From Opitutaceae bacterium (GTDB taxonomy: Bacteria; Verrucomicrobiota; Verrucomicrobiia; Opitutales; Opitutaceae): a stretch of DNA of 64,000 bases. A program made the translations under genes and the position numbers. The notes under the pieces were generated by a model, which did not search any database, had not been told where the DNA came from, and saw nothing but the letters and a program-made list of their open reading frames with translations. The stretch covers positions 62,001 to 126,000 of the forward strand of contig JACFMR010000001.1 of the NCBI GenBank assembly GCA_019455245.1. The letters run 5' to 3'. Numbering within the stretch: the stretch's first letter is position 1; each line of letters opens with the position of its first letter. Positions 9,061-18,237 of the stretch are shown here, piece after piece.

Positions 9061-9513
9061 ATGGCAAATTTCAACAAAGTCTATCTCATCGGCAACCTCA
9101 CGCGTGATCCGGAACTGCGGGTCACGCCCAAGGGGACCGCGATCTGTCAGTTTGGCCTGGCGGTGAACCGCCAGTACAAGGACGAATCGGGGGCCACCCG
9201 CGACGAGACCACCTTTGTGGACATTGAAGCCTGGGGCCGGCAGGGCGAGACGATCTCCAAATACTGCACGAAGGGGCGCCCGTTGTTTGTCGAGGGTCGG
9301 TTGAAATTTGACCAGTGGGAAGACAAGGCCTCGGGGCAAAAGCGGAGCCGCCTGAAAGTCGTGCTCGAAGGATTTCAATTTCTGGGCGGCCGGGGTGAGG
9401 CGGGCGGAGCCGGCAACGAGGCCGACCAGTCGCCCGAACGGCATTCACCGCCGCCGCGTGCCACCAACAAACCCGCGCCCACCGAAGACATTGATGAAGA
9501 CGTGCCGTTCTAA
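9061..9513 (+). CDS. ssb: Single-stranded DNA-binding protein
   Basis: The protein is 150 residues with an N-terminal OB fold (about 1-112: NKVYLIGNLTRDPELRVTPKG, then FVDIEAWGRQGETISKY and LFVEGRLKFDQWED). A Gly/Pro-rich linker follows, and an acidic tip (EDIDEDVPF) matches the SSB tail that recruits partner proteins. It coats single-stranded DNA during replication and repair. It is flanked by rpsF and rplI, the classic arrangement. Confidence 0.97.
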   Translation: MANFNKVYLIGNLTRDPELRVTPKGTAICQFGLAVNRQYKDESGATRDETTFVDIEAWGRQGETISKYCTKGRPLFVEGRLKFDQWEDKASGQKRSRLKVVLEGFQFLGGRGEAGGAGNEADQSPERHSPPPRATNKPAPTEDIDEDVPF

Positions 9514-9561
9514 CCCGGCGCGCGGCCAATTTTAAACCATCACACTCAAACCAGTCCACCC

Positions 9562-10047
9562 ATGGCATACAGCGAAGTTCTCCTCGTCAAACCCGTCGAA
9601 GGTCTCGGCGGCGAAGGCGACCAAATCAAAGTCCGCGCCGGTTACGCGCGCAATTTCCTCCTGCCCCGCAACATCGCGGTGCCGATGACCAAGTCCAACC
9701 GCAAGCAGGTCGAGGCGTTGAAGAAGCGCCGCGCCGAGCGCGAGGCGCAAGAGCTTTCGGGCGCCCAGGCACTCGCGGCCAAGCTGGAGAAGACCTCTTT
9801 GGCTTTTGCCGTCAAGACCGGCGAAGGCGGCAAGATGTTCGGCGCCATCACGACGAACGACCTCCACGCCAAACTGATCGAGGCCGGCATCGAACTGGAC
9901 AAGAAGCGCATCCATCTCCACACGCCGGTGAAGACGCTGGGCAAGCACACCGTGAAGGTGAAGCTGCACGCCGATGTATCGGTCGAGCTCGGCTTTGATG
10001 TGGTTTCCGAAAACCCGATCGACAGCGGGGAAGAGGAGCAGAAATAA
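9562..10047 (+). CDS. rplI: 50S ribosomal protein L9
   Basis: The protein is 161 residues. The N-terminal rRNA-binding domain contains SEVLLVKPVEGLGGEGDQIKV and GYARNFLLPRNIAVPMT. A long connecting helix rich in Lys, Arg and Glu follows, then the C-terminal domain (EGGKMFGAITTNDLHAKL, LHTPVKTLGKHTVKVKLH). A short acidic tail, SGEEEQK, extends beyond the usual end. It is followed by a hairpin terminator and then dnaB. Confidence 0.97.
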   Translation: MAYSEVLLVKPVEGLGGEGDQIKVRAGYARNFLLPRNIAVPMTKSNRKQVEALKKRRAEREAQELSGAQALAAKLEKTSLAFAVKTGEGGKMFGAITTNDLHAKLIEAGIELDKKRIHLHTPVKTLGKHTVKVKLHADVSVELGFDVVSENPIDSGEEEQK

Positions 10048-10069
10048 GCCGGCAGTTTAAGCCTGAGCG

Positions 10070-10097
10070 AAGGCCGCGCCCTGACCGGTGCGGCCTT
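10070..10097 (+). terminator. Hairpin terminator after rplI
   Basis: AAGGCCGCGCC (10070-10080) pairs with GGTGCGGCCTT (10087-10097), including one G-U pair, around a 6-base loop. It lies 22 bases after the rplI stop. The following CTCGTTTG is only moderately T-rich. Confidence 0.6.
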
Positions 10098-10173
10098 CTC
10101 GTTTGCGAACAGTTTGTTCAAAACATGGTGTTGCGGTACAAGTCCGGGTTTGGCCTAACTGACAGCTTGCATC

Positions 10174-11571
10174 ATGGCTGAATTGCAGCGCACAGACAAA
10201 CGGACGTCACGCGACTCCGCCAACGCGGAAATCTCGCCCGGGCGCACGCTGCCGCACAGCCTGGAGGCGGAGGAATATCTGCTTTCGTGCTGTCTGCTGG
10301 ACGGGTCGGACACCATTGCGCGGTGCATGGAGACCAAGTTGACCCCCGCGGCCTTCTATGCGCCGGCCAACCGCATCATCTATGAAAAGCTCTGCGACCT
10401 TTATCAGAAAAGCCCGCCGGTGGAACTGGCGGTTCTCGCCGAGGAGCTGAAGACCAGCCGCCAACTGGAGACGGTCGGCGGTTACCCTTATCTGACCCGG
10501 ATCAGCAGCCTGATCCCGACGACGGCCCAGGCGCAGTATTTCATCGACCGGGTACGCGAACTGCACCTGCTGCGCGAGCTGATCAAGGTGGCGACCGGGG
10601 CGGTGGAGAGCTGCTTCAACTACGAGGGCGACCTGGAACAGTTCATCGACAAGGTCGAACAGGACATTTTTGGCGTCACGCAGGACCGCATATCCGATGC
10701 GGCCAAGCAGATGAAGGAGCCCATGCACGAGGCCATGAACGTCATCACCAAAATGATGATGAAGAAAGGCGAACTCACGGGCGTGACCTCGGGCTTCAAG
10801 GATCTGGATCAGCTGACCTTCGGCTTCCAGCGGCAGGAAATGATCGTGCTCGCGGCGCGTCCGTCGATGGGCAAGACCTCGCTGGCGCTGAATTTTGCCG
10901 AGGCCGCCTCGATGCCGAAAAGAGGCGAGGGCGCGGCGACCCTGATATTTTCGCTCGAAATGAGCGCGGCCCAGCTGGCTTTGCGCATGCTTTGTTCGCG
11001 GGCGAAGATCAACATGAAGCTGCTGCGGGAAGGATTGCTGTCCCGGAACGGCGACGAACAGCAGCGCCTGCTCACGGCGGCGGATGAGTTTTCCAAGTCG
11101 AAGATCTACATCGATGATTCCAGCCATCTTTCGATCATGGAACTCCGCGCCAAGGCCCGCCGGGTCCATGCCCGCACCAAGCTGGGTTTCATCATTGTGG
11201 ATTACCTGCAACTGCTGAGCCCCACGGATCCCAAGGTGCCGCGCGAACAGCAGGTGGCCGAAGCTTCCCGGGGATTAAAATCGCTGGCGAAGGAACTCGA
11301 CGTGCCGGTGCTTGTATTAAGCCAGTTGAACCGCTCGTCCGAAAAGGAAAACCGTACGCCAAAACTGGCGGATTTGCGGGAGTCCGGATCGATCGAGCAG
11401 GATGCCGATGTTGTCCTCATGCTTGCCCGTCCCAAAGATGCCGATGAAAAGTTTCAGGTCGCCGCCGATTCCGCCGAGTTAATCGTTGCCAAGCAGCGAA
11501 ATGGCCCGGTAGGAGAATTGAAACTCACTTTCCTCAGAGATATCACCCGCTTTGAAAACTTTACCCAGTAA
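10174..11571 (+). CDS. dnaB: Replicative DNA helicase
   Basis: The protein is 465 residues with the DnaB N-terminal domain (about 24-125, LPHSLEAEEYLLSCCLLDG) and the RecA-like C-terminal ATPase. Visible motifs are Walker A in ARPSMGKTSLALNFA, the FSLEMSAAQL helicase motif, Walker B in GFIIVDYLQLL, and a late motif LADLRESGSIEQDADVVLML. It unwinds DNA at the replication fork. A weak sigma-70-like pair (TTGTTC at 10114 and TACAAG at 10137, spacer 17) lies upstream. The 3' end overlaps bamA by 20 bases. Confidence 0.97.
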   Translation: MAELQRTDKRTSRDSANAEISPGRTLPHSLEAEEYLLSCCLLDGSDTIARCMETKLTPAAFYAPANRIIYEKLCDLYQKSPPVELAVLAEELKTSRQLETVGGYPYLTRISSLIPTTAQAQYFIDRVRELHLLRELIKVATGAVESCFNYEGDLEQFIDKVEQDIFGVTQDRISDAAKQMKEPMHEAMNVITKMMMKKGELTGVTSGFKDLDQLTFGFQRQEMIVLAARPSMGKTSLALNFAEAASMPKRGEGAATLIFSLEMSAAQLALRMLCSRAKINMKLLREGLLSRNGDEQQRLLTAADEFSKSKIYIDDSSHLSIMELRAKARRVHARTKLGFIIVDYLQLLSPTDPKVPREQQVAEASRGLKSLAKELDVPVLVLSQLNRSSEKENRTPKLADLRESGSIEQDADVVLMLARPKDADEKFQVAADSAELIVAKQRNGPVGELKLTFLRDITRFENFTQ

Positions 11572-13909
11572 CCCGCTGCGCAGGGTCATTTGTGCCTTTG
11601 TTGTCTCCTTTTCCCTGCTGGCCGTGGGGGCGGTGAGTCTGCCGGCCCAGCAAGCCGCCGCATCGCGGAGTGAACAGGCGGTTTATGGGGTGGGCAGCAT
11701 CACGATCCGGTTCCTTGGCTCGGCCAATGTGAGCGAAGCCATCGTCCGGGCGAACATGCAGATCAAAGAGGGCGGGGAACTGGACGATTCCATGATCGAC
11801 CGCGACATCCGGGCGTTGTATCGCACGGGCTTGTTCGAGTTCATTGAGGTCAAGCGTGAGGCGGTTGATGCTTCGACGTTCAACCTGGTGGTTGAAGTCA
11901 CCCCGAAGTTCCGGGTGCTGGCCATTCGCTACGAAGGAAATCGCCGCGTGAAGTCAACCCGGTTGGAAAAAGAGATCAAGTCCCGCCCGAATTCGCCGTT
12001 GGATGAGCGGCAGGTCAAGGAAGACTCGGAAAAAATCCGGGAGTATTACCAAAAGACGGGCTTCAATCAGGTTTCAGTCAACTACACCATCGAGAGGGAC
12101 CGAGCGACCGGCTTCGGTACCGTGACTTTCAACATAGAAGAGGGCGAGAAAGTCAAAATTGCGGCCATTCGGTTTGAAGGCAACGACAGCATCAAAGCCC
12201 GTCGGCTGCGCAAGGAGATGGAGACCAAAAAATGGTGGATTTTCTCCTGGCTCACCTCCAATGGGCGCTTCAAGGACGATGAATTCGATGAAGATCTGGA
12301 CAAGCTGCGCGACTACTACCGCGAGGAGGGCTTCCTGGACGTGGAAATTCTCCCCGAAGAGATCCGTTTCGATTATCCGAAACCCAGCAAGCTGGTCATC
12401 ACCATCCCGGTGCACGAAGGTCGCCAATATCGGATTGGCGACATCACGGTAACGGGGTCGAAAATATACGAAGCTGGCCTGCTGAAGCGGGTCCTGCGTC
12501 AGCGCACCGGCATGGTGTTCACCCCTTCGAAATTGGACAAGGATGTCGACCGCCTGGAGGATTTTTACGGCACCTCGGGCTATTTGGACACCCAGGTCCG
12601 TTTGCAGCGCAAGCCGAACATTGGCACCGGTGACATCGACCTGGAGTATCAGGTCCTCGAGAGCGAAAAATTCAACGTCGAATCCATCAGCATCGAGGGC
12701 AACACCAAGACCAAGAGCATCGTCATCCTGCGCGAACTGGTGCTTGGGCCCGGCGATGTCTTTGACACGGTGCGGATGAAAATCAGCAAGTTGCGGCTGG
12801 AAAACACCCGATTTTTTGAAGACGTCCAGCTTTCCCCGCAGGAAACCAACATTCCGGGGCGCCGCAATCTCCGCGTGGCGGTACGGGAGGCGCGTACGGG
12901 CAATCTGACGTTTGGAGCGGGTTACAGTTCGCTGGAGCGTGCGACGGTCTTCGCCGAGGTGTCTCAGGGCAATTTCGACCTGTTCAACTACCGGTCCTTC
13001 TTCCAAGGCGACGGCCAAAAGTTCCGCATCCGCGCCCAGTTGGGTTCATTGTCCAGCGAGGCCCTGGTCTCCTTCGAGGAGCCTTGGTTGTTTGAGCGGC
13101 AGTTGGCCGTGGGCTTCTCCCTGTTCCGGACCTCTTCGGAATACGAGAGCCAGTATTACACCCAGATTGCGACCGGCGGCGAAGTCTACCTGCGCAAACG
13201 CCTGTTTGAGTTGGTGGACGGCCGGGTGTCCTACACCTATGAGGTCATTGAAATCTCCGATGTGGATCCCAATTTCGGCTTCATTGGCGACGGCAAAAGC
13301 ACGATCTCGCGGGTTGGTTTTCAGCTGGTGCGCGACACCCGCGACAAGATCATCAGCACGACATCGGGCAACCGCGTGGAGCTGAGCTTGGACGTGGCGG
13401 GTGGCGCCCTGGGGGGGGACACGAATTACTACAAGCTGCAGTTCAAAGGGGCGCAGTTCTACCCGGTGTTCGATCTGCAGAACCAGGTCTTTTCGGTGCT
13501 GGCCCGTGCTGGCGTCGCCGAGGCCTATGGTGACAGCACCAGTGTCCCGTATTTTGCACGTTACTATCTGGGTGGCCCCAACACCCTGCGGGGCTTCGAG
13601 TACAATGATGTGGGCCCGCGGGATGACTTCGGCTATCTGCTGGGCGGCGATTCCTACGCCATGCTGAGTTTTGAGTATTCCATGGACGTGGTCAGTCCGA
13701 TCCGAGTCTTTGCCTTTTACGACGCCGGTTTCGTGAACGAGAAGGCCTACGACTTCAACCCTTCCGACCTGCATGACAATTACGGGTTTGGCATCCAGTT
13801 GTTTGTTGCAGGCGCCCCGCTGCGGCTCGATTATGCCATCCCCTTGACCACCTCGCCCCGGGCAAGCAAAGGTGGGCAGTTCAACTTCTCCTTTGGCACC
13901 CGTTTTTGA
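11552..13909 (+). CDS. bamA: Outer membrane protein assembly factor BamA
   Basis: The protein is 785 residues. A signal peptide ends near AQQ, POTRA repeats fill about residues 48-420 (SITIRFLGSANVSEAIV, FRVLAIRYEGNRRVKS and VKIAAIRFEGNDSIKA mark the first three), and an Omp85 beta-barrel follows with RFYLGG-type FARYYLGGPNTLRGFEY and a C-terminal FNFSFGTRF. It inserts beta-barrel proteins into the outer membrane. The start is a TTG at 11552 inside the end of dnaB; no ATG or GTG gives an intact signal peptide. Downstream skp and lpxD complete a conserved envelope cluster. Confidence 0.95.
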   Translation: MKTLPSNPLRRVICAFVVSFSLLAVGAVSLPAQQAAASRSEQAVYGVGSITIRFLGSANVSEAIVRANMQIKEGGELDDSMIDRDIRALYRTGLFEFIEVKREAVDASTFNLVVEVTPKFRVLAIRYEGNRRVKSTRLEKEIKSRPNSPLDERQVKEDSEKIREYYQKTGFNQVSVNYTIERDRATGFGTVTFNIEEGEKVKIAAIRFEGNDSIKARRLRKEMETKKWWIFSWLTSNGRFKDDEFDEDLDKLRDYYREEGFLDVEILPEEIRFDYPKPSKLVITIPVHEGRQYRIGDITVTGSKIYEAGLLKRVLRQRTGMVFTPSKLDKDVDRLEDFYGTSGYLDTQVRLQRKPNIGTGDIDLEYQVLESEKFNVESISIEGNTKTKSIVILRELVLGPGDVFDTVRMKISKLRLENTRFFEDVQLSPQETNIPGRRNLRVAVREARTGNLTFGAGYSSLERATVFAEVSQGNFDLFNYRSFFQGDGQKFRIRAQLGSLSSEALVSFEEPWLFERQLAVGFSLFRTSSEYESQYYTQIATGGEVYLRKRLFELVDGRVSYTYEVIEISDVDPNFGFIGDGKSTISRVGFQLVRDTRDKIISTTSGNRVELSLDVAGGALGGDTNYYKLQFKGAQFYPVFDLQNQVFSVLARAGVAEAYGDSTSVPYFARYYLGGPNTLRGFEYNDVGPRDDFGYLLGGDSYAMLSFEYSMDVVSPIRVFAFYDAGFVNEKAYDFNPSDLHDNYGFGIQLFVAGAPLRLDYAIPLTTSPRASKGGQFNFSFGTRF

Positions 13910-13947
13910 TTCATCCTGAGATTCCACTTCAACAGAAACCCAAAACC

Positions 13948-14604
13948 ATGAATAAACCCGTAAAACTGCTGCTCGCCCTCCTGACTTTTGTCACCGCCGG
14001 GCTTTTTGCCCAAGGGCAGCCCGCCCCCAAAATTCTTGTGGTCGACATGATCAAGTTGCTCGATGAGCACTACAAGACCCAGGAACAGAAGGACAAACTG
14101 TCCGCCGATGCCGACAAGGCCAAGGAAGAGGCCGGCCGTCTCCTGCAGGAACGCAATGATCTGGTCGAGCAGTACAAGGAACTGGTCGAGCAGACGCAGA
14201 ATCCCGCCACCCGCGTCGAGGTCAAGGAGGAGGCCCAGGCCAACGCCGAGCAGAAGATTCAGGAGATCCAGCGCAAGAACAACGAACTGCAAAGCTTCGA
14301 AGCCAACACGCGCAACCTGCTCCAGCAGCGTTTCCAGAACTTCAAGACCATCATGTTGGAAGAAATTGCCAAGCTGGCCACCGAAGTGGCGAAACGCAAA
14401 GGCGCGACCCTGTTGCTCGACAAGTCCGGTCCCAATCTTCTCGGTATTTCCAGCGTCGTCTATTCTGATGATGCCATGGACATCACCAATGAGGTGCAGG
14501 CGGAGATCAACAAGACCCGACCGGTTTCCGGCGCCAAGCCGGCCGCTGCCACCGCGGCCCCTGCGGCGGACAGCCCACGGATCACCGTGCCCATGGGCAA
14601 GTAA
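13948..14604 (+). CDS. OmpH/Skp-family periplasmic chaperone
   Basis: The protein is 218 residues. The signal peptide is MNKPVKLLLALLTFVTAGLF, then KILVVDMIKLLDEHYKTQE opens the typical OmpH/Skp domain, followed by long charged coiled-coil arms (about 50-140). The C-terminal tail is Ala/Pro-rich. Skp holds unfolded outer-membrane proteins before delivery to BamA. ATG 13948 is chosen because it begins the signal peptide, although the frame stays open back into the bamA end. It lies between bamA and lpxD, as in many Gram-negative bacteria. Confidence 0.93.
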   Translation: MNKPVKLLLALLTFVTAGLFAQGQPAPKILVVDMIKLLDEHYKTQEQKDKLSADADKAKEEAGRLLQERNDLVEQYKELVEQTQNPATRVEVKEEAQANAEQKIQEIQRKNNELQSFEANTRNLLQQRFQNFKTIMLEEIAKLATEVAKRKGATLLLDKSGPNLLGISSVVYSDDAMDITNEVQAEINKTRPVSGAKPAAATAAPAADSPRITVPMGK

Positions 14605-14632
14605 ACCTGGCTACGTCAGGTGACCTTTTTCA

Positions 14633-14667
14633 CCCCGCCGGCCGTGATGGCCGTCGGGGTTTCTTGT
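14633..14667 (+). terminator. Hairpin terminator after skp
   Basis: CCCCGCCGGCC (14633-14643) pairs with GGCCGTCGGGG (14649-14659) with one internal mismatch, then TTTCTTGTTTT. It sits 28 bases after the stop and may separate skp from lpxD partially. Confidence 0.65.
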
Positions 14668-14711
14668 TTTGAGACATTGCCCCGGCGCTGAAGATGCCTC
14701 AGGTAGAGAGC

Positions 14712-15743
14712 ATGAAGGCCATCAATTTTACGGTCGAGGAGCTGGCGACCATCATGGAACCGATCGGACGTCGAGGGGCGTATGCAGGCCCGATCATGGG
14801 AATTGCTGCACTGGATCATGCGCAGGCAGGCGATTTGTCTTTTCTGGGCAATCAAAAGTATCGCAGTCAGGTTGCGCAGACGAAGGCGTCCGTGGTCCTG
14901 GTGCCGAGTGATTACGAAGGCGAGCCGTTGCCCAATCAGTTGCACCTTGTGGTGGAGAACCCCTCGGCCAGCCTTGCACGGGTGTGTGCCAGGATTGAAG
15001 CCAAGCTTTGGCCACGTCCCGCTCCCGGGGTGCATCCGAGTGCGGTGATTGGCGAAGGAGCGGATATCGCGCCGACCGCCACAATCGGACCGTTATGCGT
15101 GATCGAAGCCGGCGCGACCGTTGGGGATAACTCCCATCTGCAGGCCCAGGTTTTTGTCGGTCAAAACGCGCGCATCGGCCGCGATTGTTGGTTGATGCCG
15201 GGAGTGACAGTTGGCGCGGAATGCATTCTGCATGACCGGGTGCGTCTGCACGCGGGTGTCGTGGTTGGTTCGGATGGCTTTGGCTACGAATTTGTGGGCG
15301 GGCGCTACGAAAAAGTGCCGCAGATCGGCATCGTGATCATCGGGGACGACGTGGAGATCGGGGCGAACAGCACCTTGGATCGCGCACGTTTCAGCCGCAC
15401 CGTGATCGGTGAGGGCACCAAGATCGACAATCTCGTGCAGGTGGCGCACAATGTCATCATCGGCCGGCATTGCGTGCTCTGTGCCCAGGTGGGGATTTCC
15501 GGGAGTGCGGTGCTGGAGGATTTTGTCATATTGGGCGGTCAGGCAGGCGTGGCGGGTCACATCACCGTGGGCAAGGGGGTCAAATCGGGGGCCCGTGCCG
15601 GCATCACGTCGGACATTGAGCCGGGGGCCTTCGTGCATGGCTACCCGGCGATTCCCTACATGCTGGAACGGCGACTGCAGGTTTTGCAGCGGCGGTTGCC
15701 CGAACTCTTCAAGCGGGTGTCCGCATTGGAAGACAAGGCCTAG
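14712..15743 (+). CDS. lpxD: UDP-3-O-(3-hydroxymyristoyl)glucosamine N-acyltransferase
   Basis: The protein is 343 residues from ATG 14712, which is preceded by AGGTAGAGAG; an in-frame ATG at 14694 is the alternative. The N-terminal LpxD uridine-binding domain (about 1-105) contains [11 protein letters not shown] left-handed beta helix of hexapeptide repeats follows, with [15 protein letters not shown], the catalytic His region [12 protein letters not shown] and [10 protein letters not shown]. It adds the second N-linked acyl chain in lipid A synthesis, so the organism should make LPS. Confidence 0.96.
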   Translation: MKAINFTVEELATIMEPIGRRGAYAGPIMGIAALDHAQAGDLSFLGNQKYRSQVAQTKASVVLVPSDYEGEPLPNQLHLVVENPSASLARVCARIEAKLWPRPAPGVHPSAVIGEGADIAPTATIGPLCVIEAGATVGDNSHLQAQVFVGQNARIGRDCWLMPGVTVGAECILHDRVRLHAGVVVGSDGFGYEFVGGRYEKVPQIGIVIIGDDVEIGANSTLDRARFSRTVIGEGTKIDNLVQVAHNVIIGRHCVLCAQVGISGSAVLEDFVILGGQAGVAGHITVGKGVKSGARAGITSDIEPGAFVHGYPAIPYMLERRLQVLQRRLPELFKRVSALEDKA

Positions 15744-15787
15744 AAATGGCTTCCTCCGCGTGAACCGGCGGCCAAGCTGACTCCCAC

Positions 15788-16738
15788 ATGAGCACTTCCC
15801 GATTGAAGATATTTTCAGGCAATTCGAATCGCCCCCTCGCGGAGGAGATTTGCCGGAGCATCGGAGAGCCCTTGGGCGAGGCTACGGTAACCTGTTTCCC
15901 TGACGGGGAGTCATTCGTTAAGATCAACGAAAACATCCGGGGCCAGGACGTCTACATCATCCAATCCACCTGCCCTCCGACCAATCATCATCTGATGGAA
16001 TTGCTGATCATGATTGACGCCGCCCGGCGCGCCTCGGCGCAGCGGATCACGGCGGTGCTGCCGTTTTATGGTTATGCCCGGCAGGATCGCAAGGATCAGC
16101 CCCGGGTGCCCATCACCGCAAAACTGGTCGCCAACCTGTTGGTGGCCGCCGGGGCTTCGCGCATCCTCGCCATGGATTTGCACAGCCAGCAGATCCAGGG
16201 GTTTTTCGACATTCCGGTTGATCATCTGTATGCCTCACCGGTGTTTTTCGAGCACCTGTCCGCAAGGGAAAGCGTCCGTCCGCTGGTTGTCTGTTCACCG
16301 GACGTGGGCGGGATGAAAATGGCGGCGGCGTATGCCGACACCATGAACGCGGCCCTGTGTCTGGTGGCCAAGAAACGAACGAGTGCGACCACCGTCGAGG
16401 CCATGAGCGTGGTAGGTGAAGTTGCTGGCTGCGATGTGCTTTTGGTGGATGACATCACTGAAACCGCCGGGACCCTGACCGCTGCCGCCCGATTGTTGCG
16501 CGAGCAGGGCGCAATGAGCGTGCGGGCGGCCGTGAGTCACTGCATCCTGAATGAAGTCGCGGTGGAAAGGCTCAGGAGCGGTGTCATCGATGAAGTGATC
16601 ACGACCAATTCCACGCCTGTCACCACTCACGGTCTGCCCATCACCGTGCTCAGCATTGCCAAGTTGCTCGGACAAGCGATCCTGCGCATCAACAGCAACG
16701 CGAGCGTCACCGATCTTTTTCGGATCAAAGGATTTTAA
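15788..16738 (+). CDS. prs: Ribose-phosphate pyrophosphokinase
   Basis: The protein is 316 residues, the normal bacterial PrsA length. Visible elements are KIFSGNSNRPLAEEICRSIG, the ATP loop FPDGESFVKINENIRG, the YARQDRKDQPRVPITAKLVA loop, MDLHSQQIQGFFDIPVDHLYA, and the PRPP loop DDITETAGTL. It makes PRPP from ribose 5-phosphate and ATP for nucleotide synthesis. pyrE, a PRPP consumer, lies nearby on the other strand. It starts 44 bases after lpxD. Confidence 0.96.
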   Translation: MSTSRLKIFSGNSNRPLAEEICRSIGEPLGEATVTCFPDGESFVKINENIRGQDVYIIQSTCPPTNHHLMELLIMIDAARRASAQRITAVLPFYGYARQDRKDQPRVPITAKLVANLLVAAGASRILAMDLHSQQIQGFFDIPVDHLYASPVFFEHLSARESVRPLVVCSPDVGGMKMAAAYADTMNAALCLVAKKRTSATTVEAMSVVGEVAGCDVLLVDDITETAGTLTAAARLLREQGAMSVRAAVSHCILNEVAVERLRSGVIDEVITTNSTPVTTHGLPITVLSIAKLLGQAILRINSNASVTDLFRIKGF

Positions 16739-16770
16739 ACCACGCCGTCCAACCCTTTGCCCCAATTGCC

Positions 16771-18198
16771 ATGAATCACCCACGACTTTCAGCACATCTC
16801 CTGGCGCTTTTGCTGCTAATTGGCCTGACACCGGCATGTCGGGCAGAGGAAGCCACGCCTGAACCGCTGGCAAAGCTGGTGGGGCCATCCTTGGTCCGGG
16901 ATGACACGCCCGTGGCCGAGGGGAGTGACGGTCTGGTCACTTCATATGCGACCGTGGTTGAACCGGTCCAGCGGGCGGTTGTTTCGGTTTACTCCACCAA
17001 GACGGTCGCACAACGCATTCCCACGGATCCGTTGGCCCAACTTTTTGGAGCACCGGCCGAGAGCATCAGGGAAAAAAAGGAGGAGGGGCTGGGCTCGGGG
17101 GTCATCGTCTCGCGAGACGGATACATCATCACCAACAATCATGTGGTGGAAGGGGCCGAAGAACTCAGCGTACTGCTGCCGGATGATCGGGAATTTAAGG
17201 CCCGCCTGATCGGAAACGACCCGAAGACGGATGTGGCCGTGATCAAGATCGAGGCGTCCGATCTGCCCACGGTGGTTTTGACCGACAGTGACAAACTGAA
17301 AGTGGGGGATGTGGTCTTTGCGGTGGGCAATCCACTCGGGGTCGGCCAGACGGTGACGATGGGCATCGTCTCGGCGAAGGGACGCAACAAACTCGGCTTG
17401 CTGGAGAATGTGGCGGGGTATGAAGATTTCATTCAGACCGACGCGGCCATCAACATGGGCAACTCCGGCGGCGCATTGATCGACGCCAAGGGCCGACTGG
17501 TGGGGATCAACAGCGCGATTGTCTCAACCACCCGGGGCAACATCGGCATTGGGTTTGCCATCCCGATCAATCTGGCGGCATCAATCATGCAAAGCCTGAT
17601 TCAGACCGGCACCGTGGCCCGTGGCTCCTTGGGGGTTTCGGCCGAGACGGTCACGCCTGATATCGCCGAATACCTTTCACTGCCCCGTGAGGTCAAGGGG
17701 GTGGTTATCACCGATGTGACACCGGGAGGTCCCGCTGCGCAAGCCGGTCTGCAACGCGACGACGTGGTGCTGGGGGTGGACAACCGGTCTGTCATCTCGA
17801 TGGAGGATTTGCGTTTGATCATCGCCCAGACCCCGCCGCAGACGCCGGTGAACCTGCGCGTATTTCGCGAAGGCAAGGCAATGGAACTGAAGGTCACCTT
17901 GGGCCGCCTCCTGGACAATCCCGGGGAGTTGCTGGCGGGCATCGAGGTGGCGCCCTTGACGGATGATCTGCGTCGACAGCTTAACTTGGATTCGCGGGTG
18001 ACGGGACTGTTGATCACCGCCGTGGCGCCAAACTCTCCCTATGCGGACCGACTGGTGCCGAATGTTGTGCTGGTAGAAATCAACCGGTCGCCTGTCGTCG
18101 ATCTCAATGGGGCCCGGGAGCAGCTGCATGCAGGACGGAACCTGCTGTTGGTCTTCTACCGTGGGGTTTACCGTTATCTGACGATCAGCATCAACTGA
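16771..18198 (+). CDS. HtrA/DegP-family periplasmic serine protease
   Basis: The protein is 475 residues with an N-terminal signal peptide and a trypsin-like domain (about 90-290). The triad is His124 (TNNHVVEGA), Asp154 (KTDVAVIKI) and Ser232 (GNSGGAL). Two PDZ regions follow: a clear one at about 290-380 (PGGPAAQAGLQRDDVVLGV) and a more divergent one at about 385-475 (VAPNSPYADRLVPNVVLVEI). HtrA proteases degrade or refold damaged envelope proteins. It follows prs by 32 bases. Whether it is DegP-, DegQ- or DegS-like cannot be decided here. Confidence 0.94.
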   Translation: MNHPRLSAHLLALLLLIGLTPACRAEEATPEPLAKLVGPSLVRDDTPVAEGSDGLVTSYATVVEPVQRAVVSVYSTKTVAQRIPTDPLAQLFGAPAESIREKKEEGLGSGVIVSRDGYIITNNHVVEGAEELSVLLPDDREFKARLIGNDPKTDVAVIKIEASDLPTVVLTDSDKLKVGDVVFAVGNPLGVGQTVTMGIVSAKGRNKLGLLENVAGYEDFIQTDAAINMGNSGGALIDAKGRLVGINSAIVSTTRGNIGIGFAIPINLAASIMQSLIQTGTVARGSLGVSAETVTPDIAEYLSLPREVKGVVITDVTPGGPAAQAGLQRDDVVLGVDNRSVISMEDLRLIIAQTPPQTPVNLRVFREGKAMELKVTLGRLLDNPGELLAGIEVAPLTDDLRRQLNLDSRVTGLLITAVAPNSPYADRLVPNVVLVEINRSPVVDLNGAREQLHAGRNLLLVFYRGVYRYLTISIN

Positions 18199-18237
18199 CC
18201 GGCGGCCGGCCCGGTCGGGGACAATGGCCGCTGATAC

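Noticed and set aside
10114..10142. Sigma-70-like promoter before dnaB (TTGTTC, 17 bases, TACAAG)
   Set aside because: Only 3 of 6 and 4 of 6 matches to consensus, which is expected by chance; mentioned in the dnaB entry but not listed as a feature.
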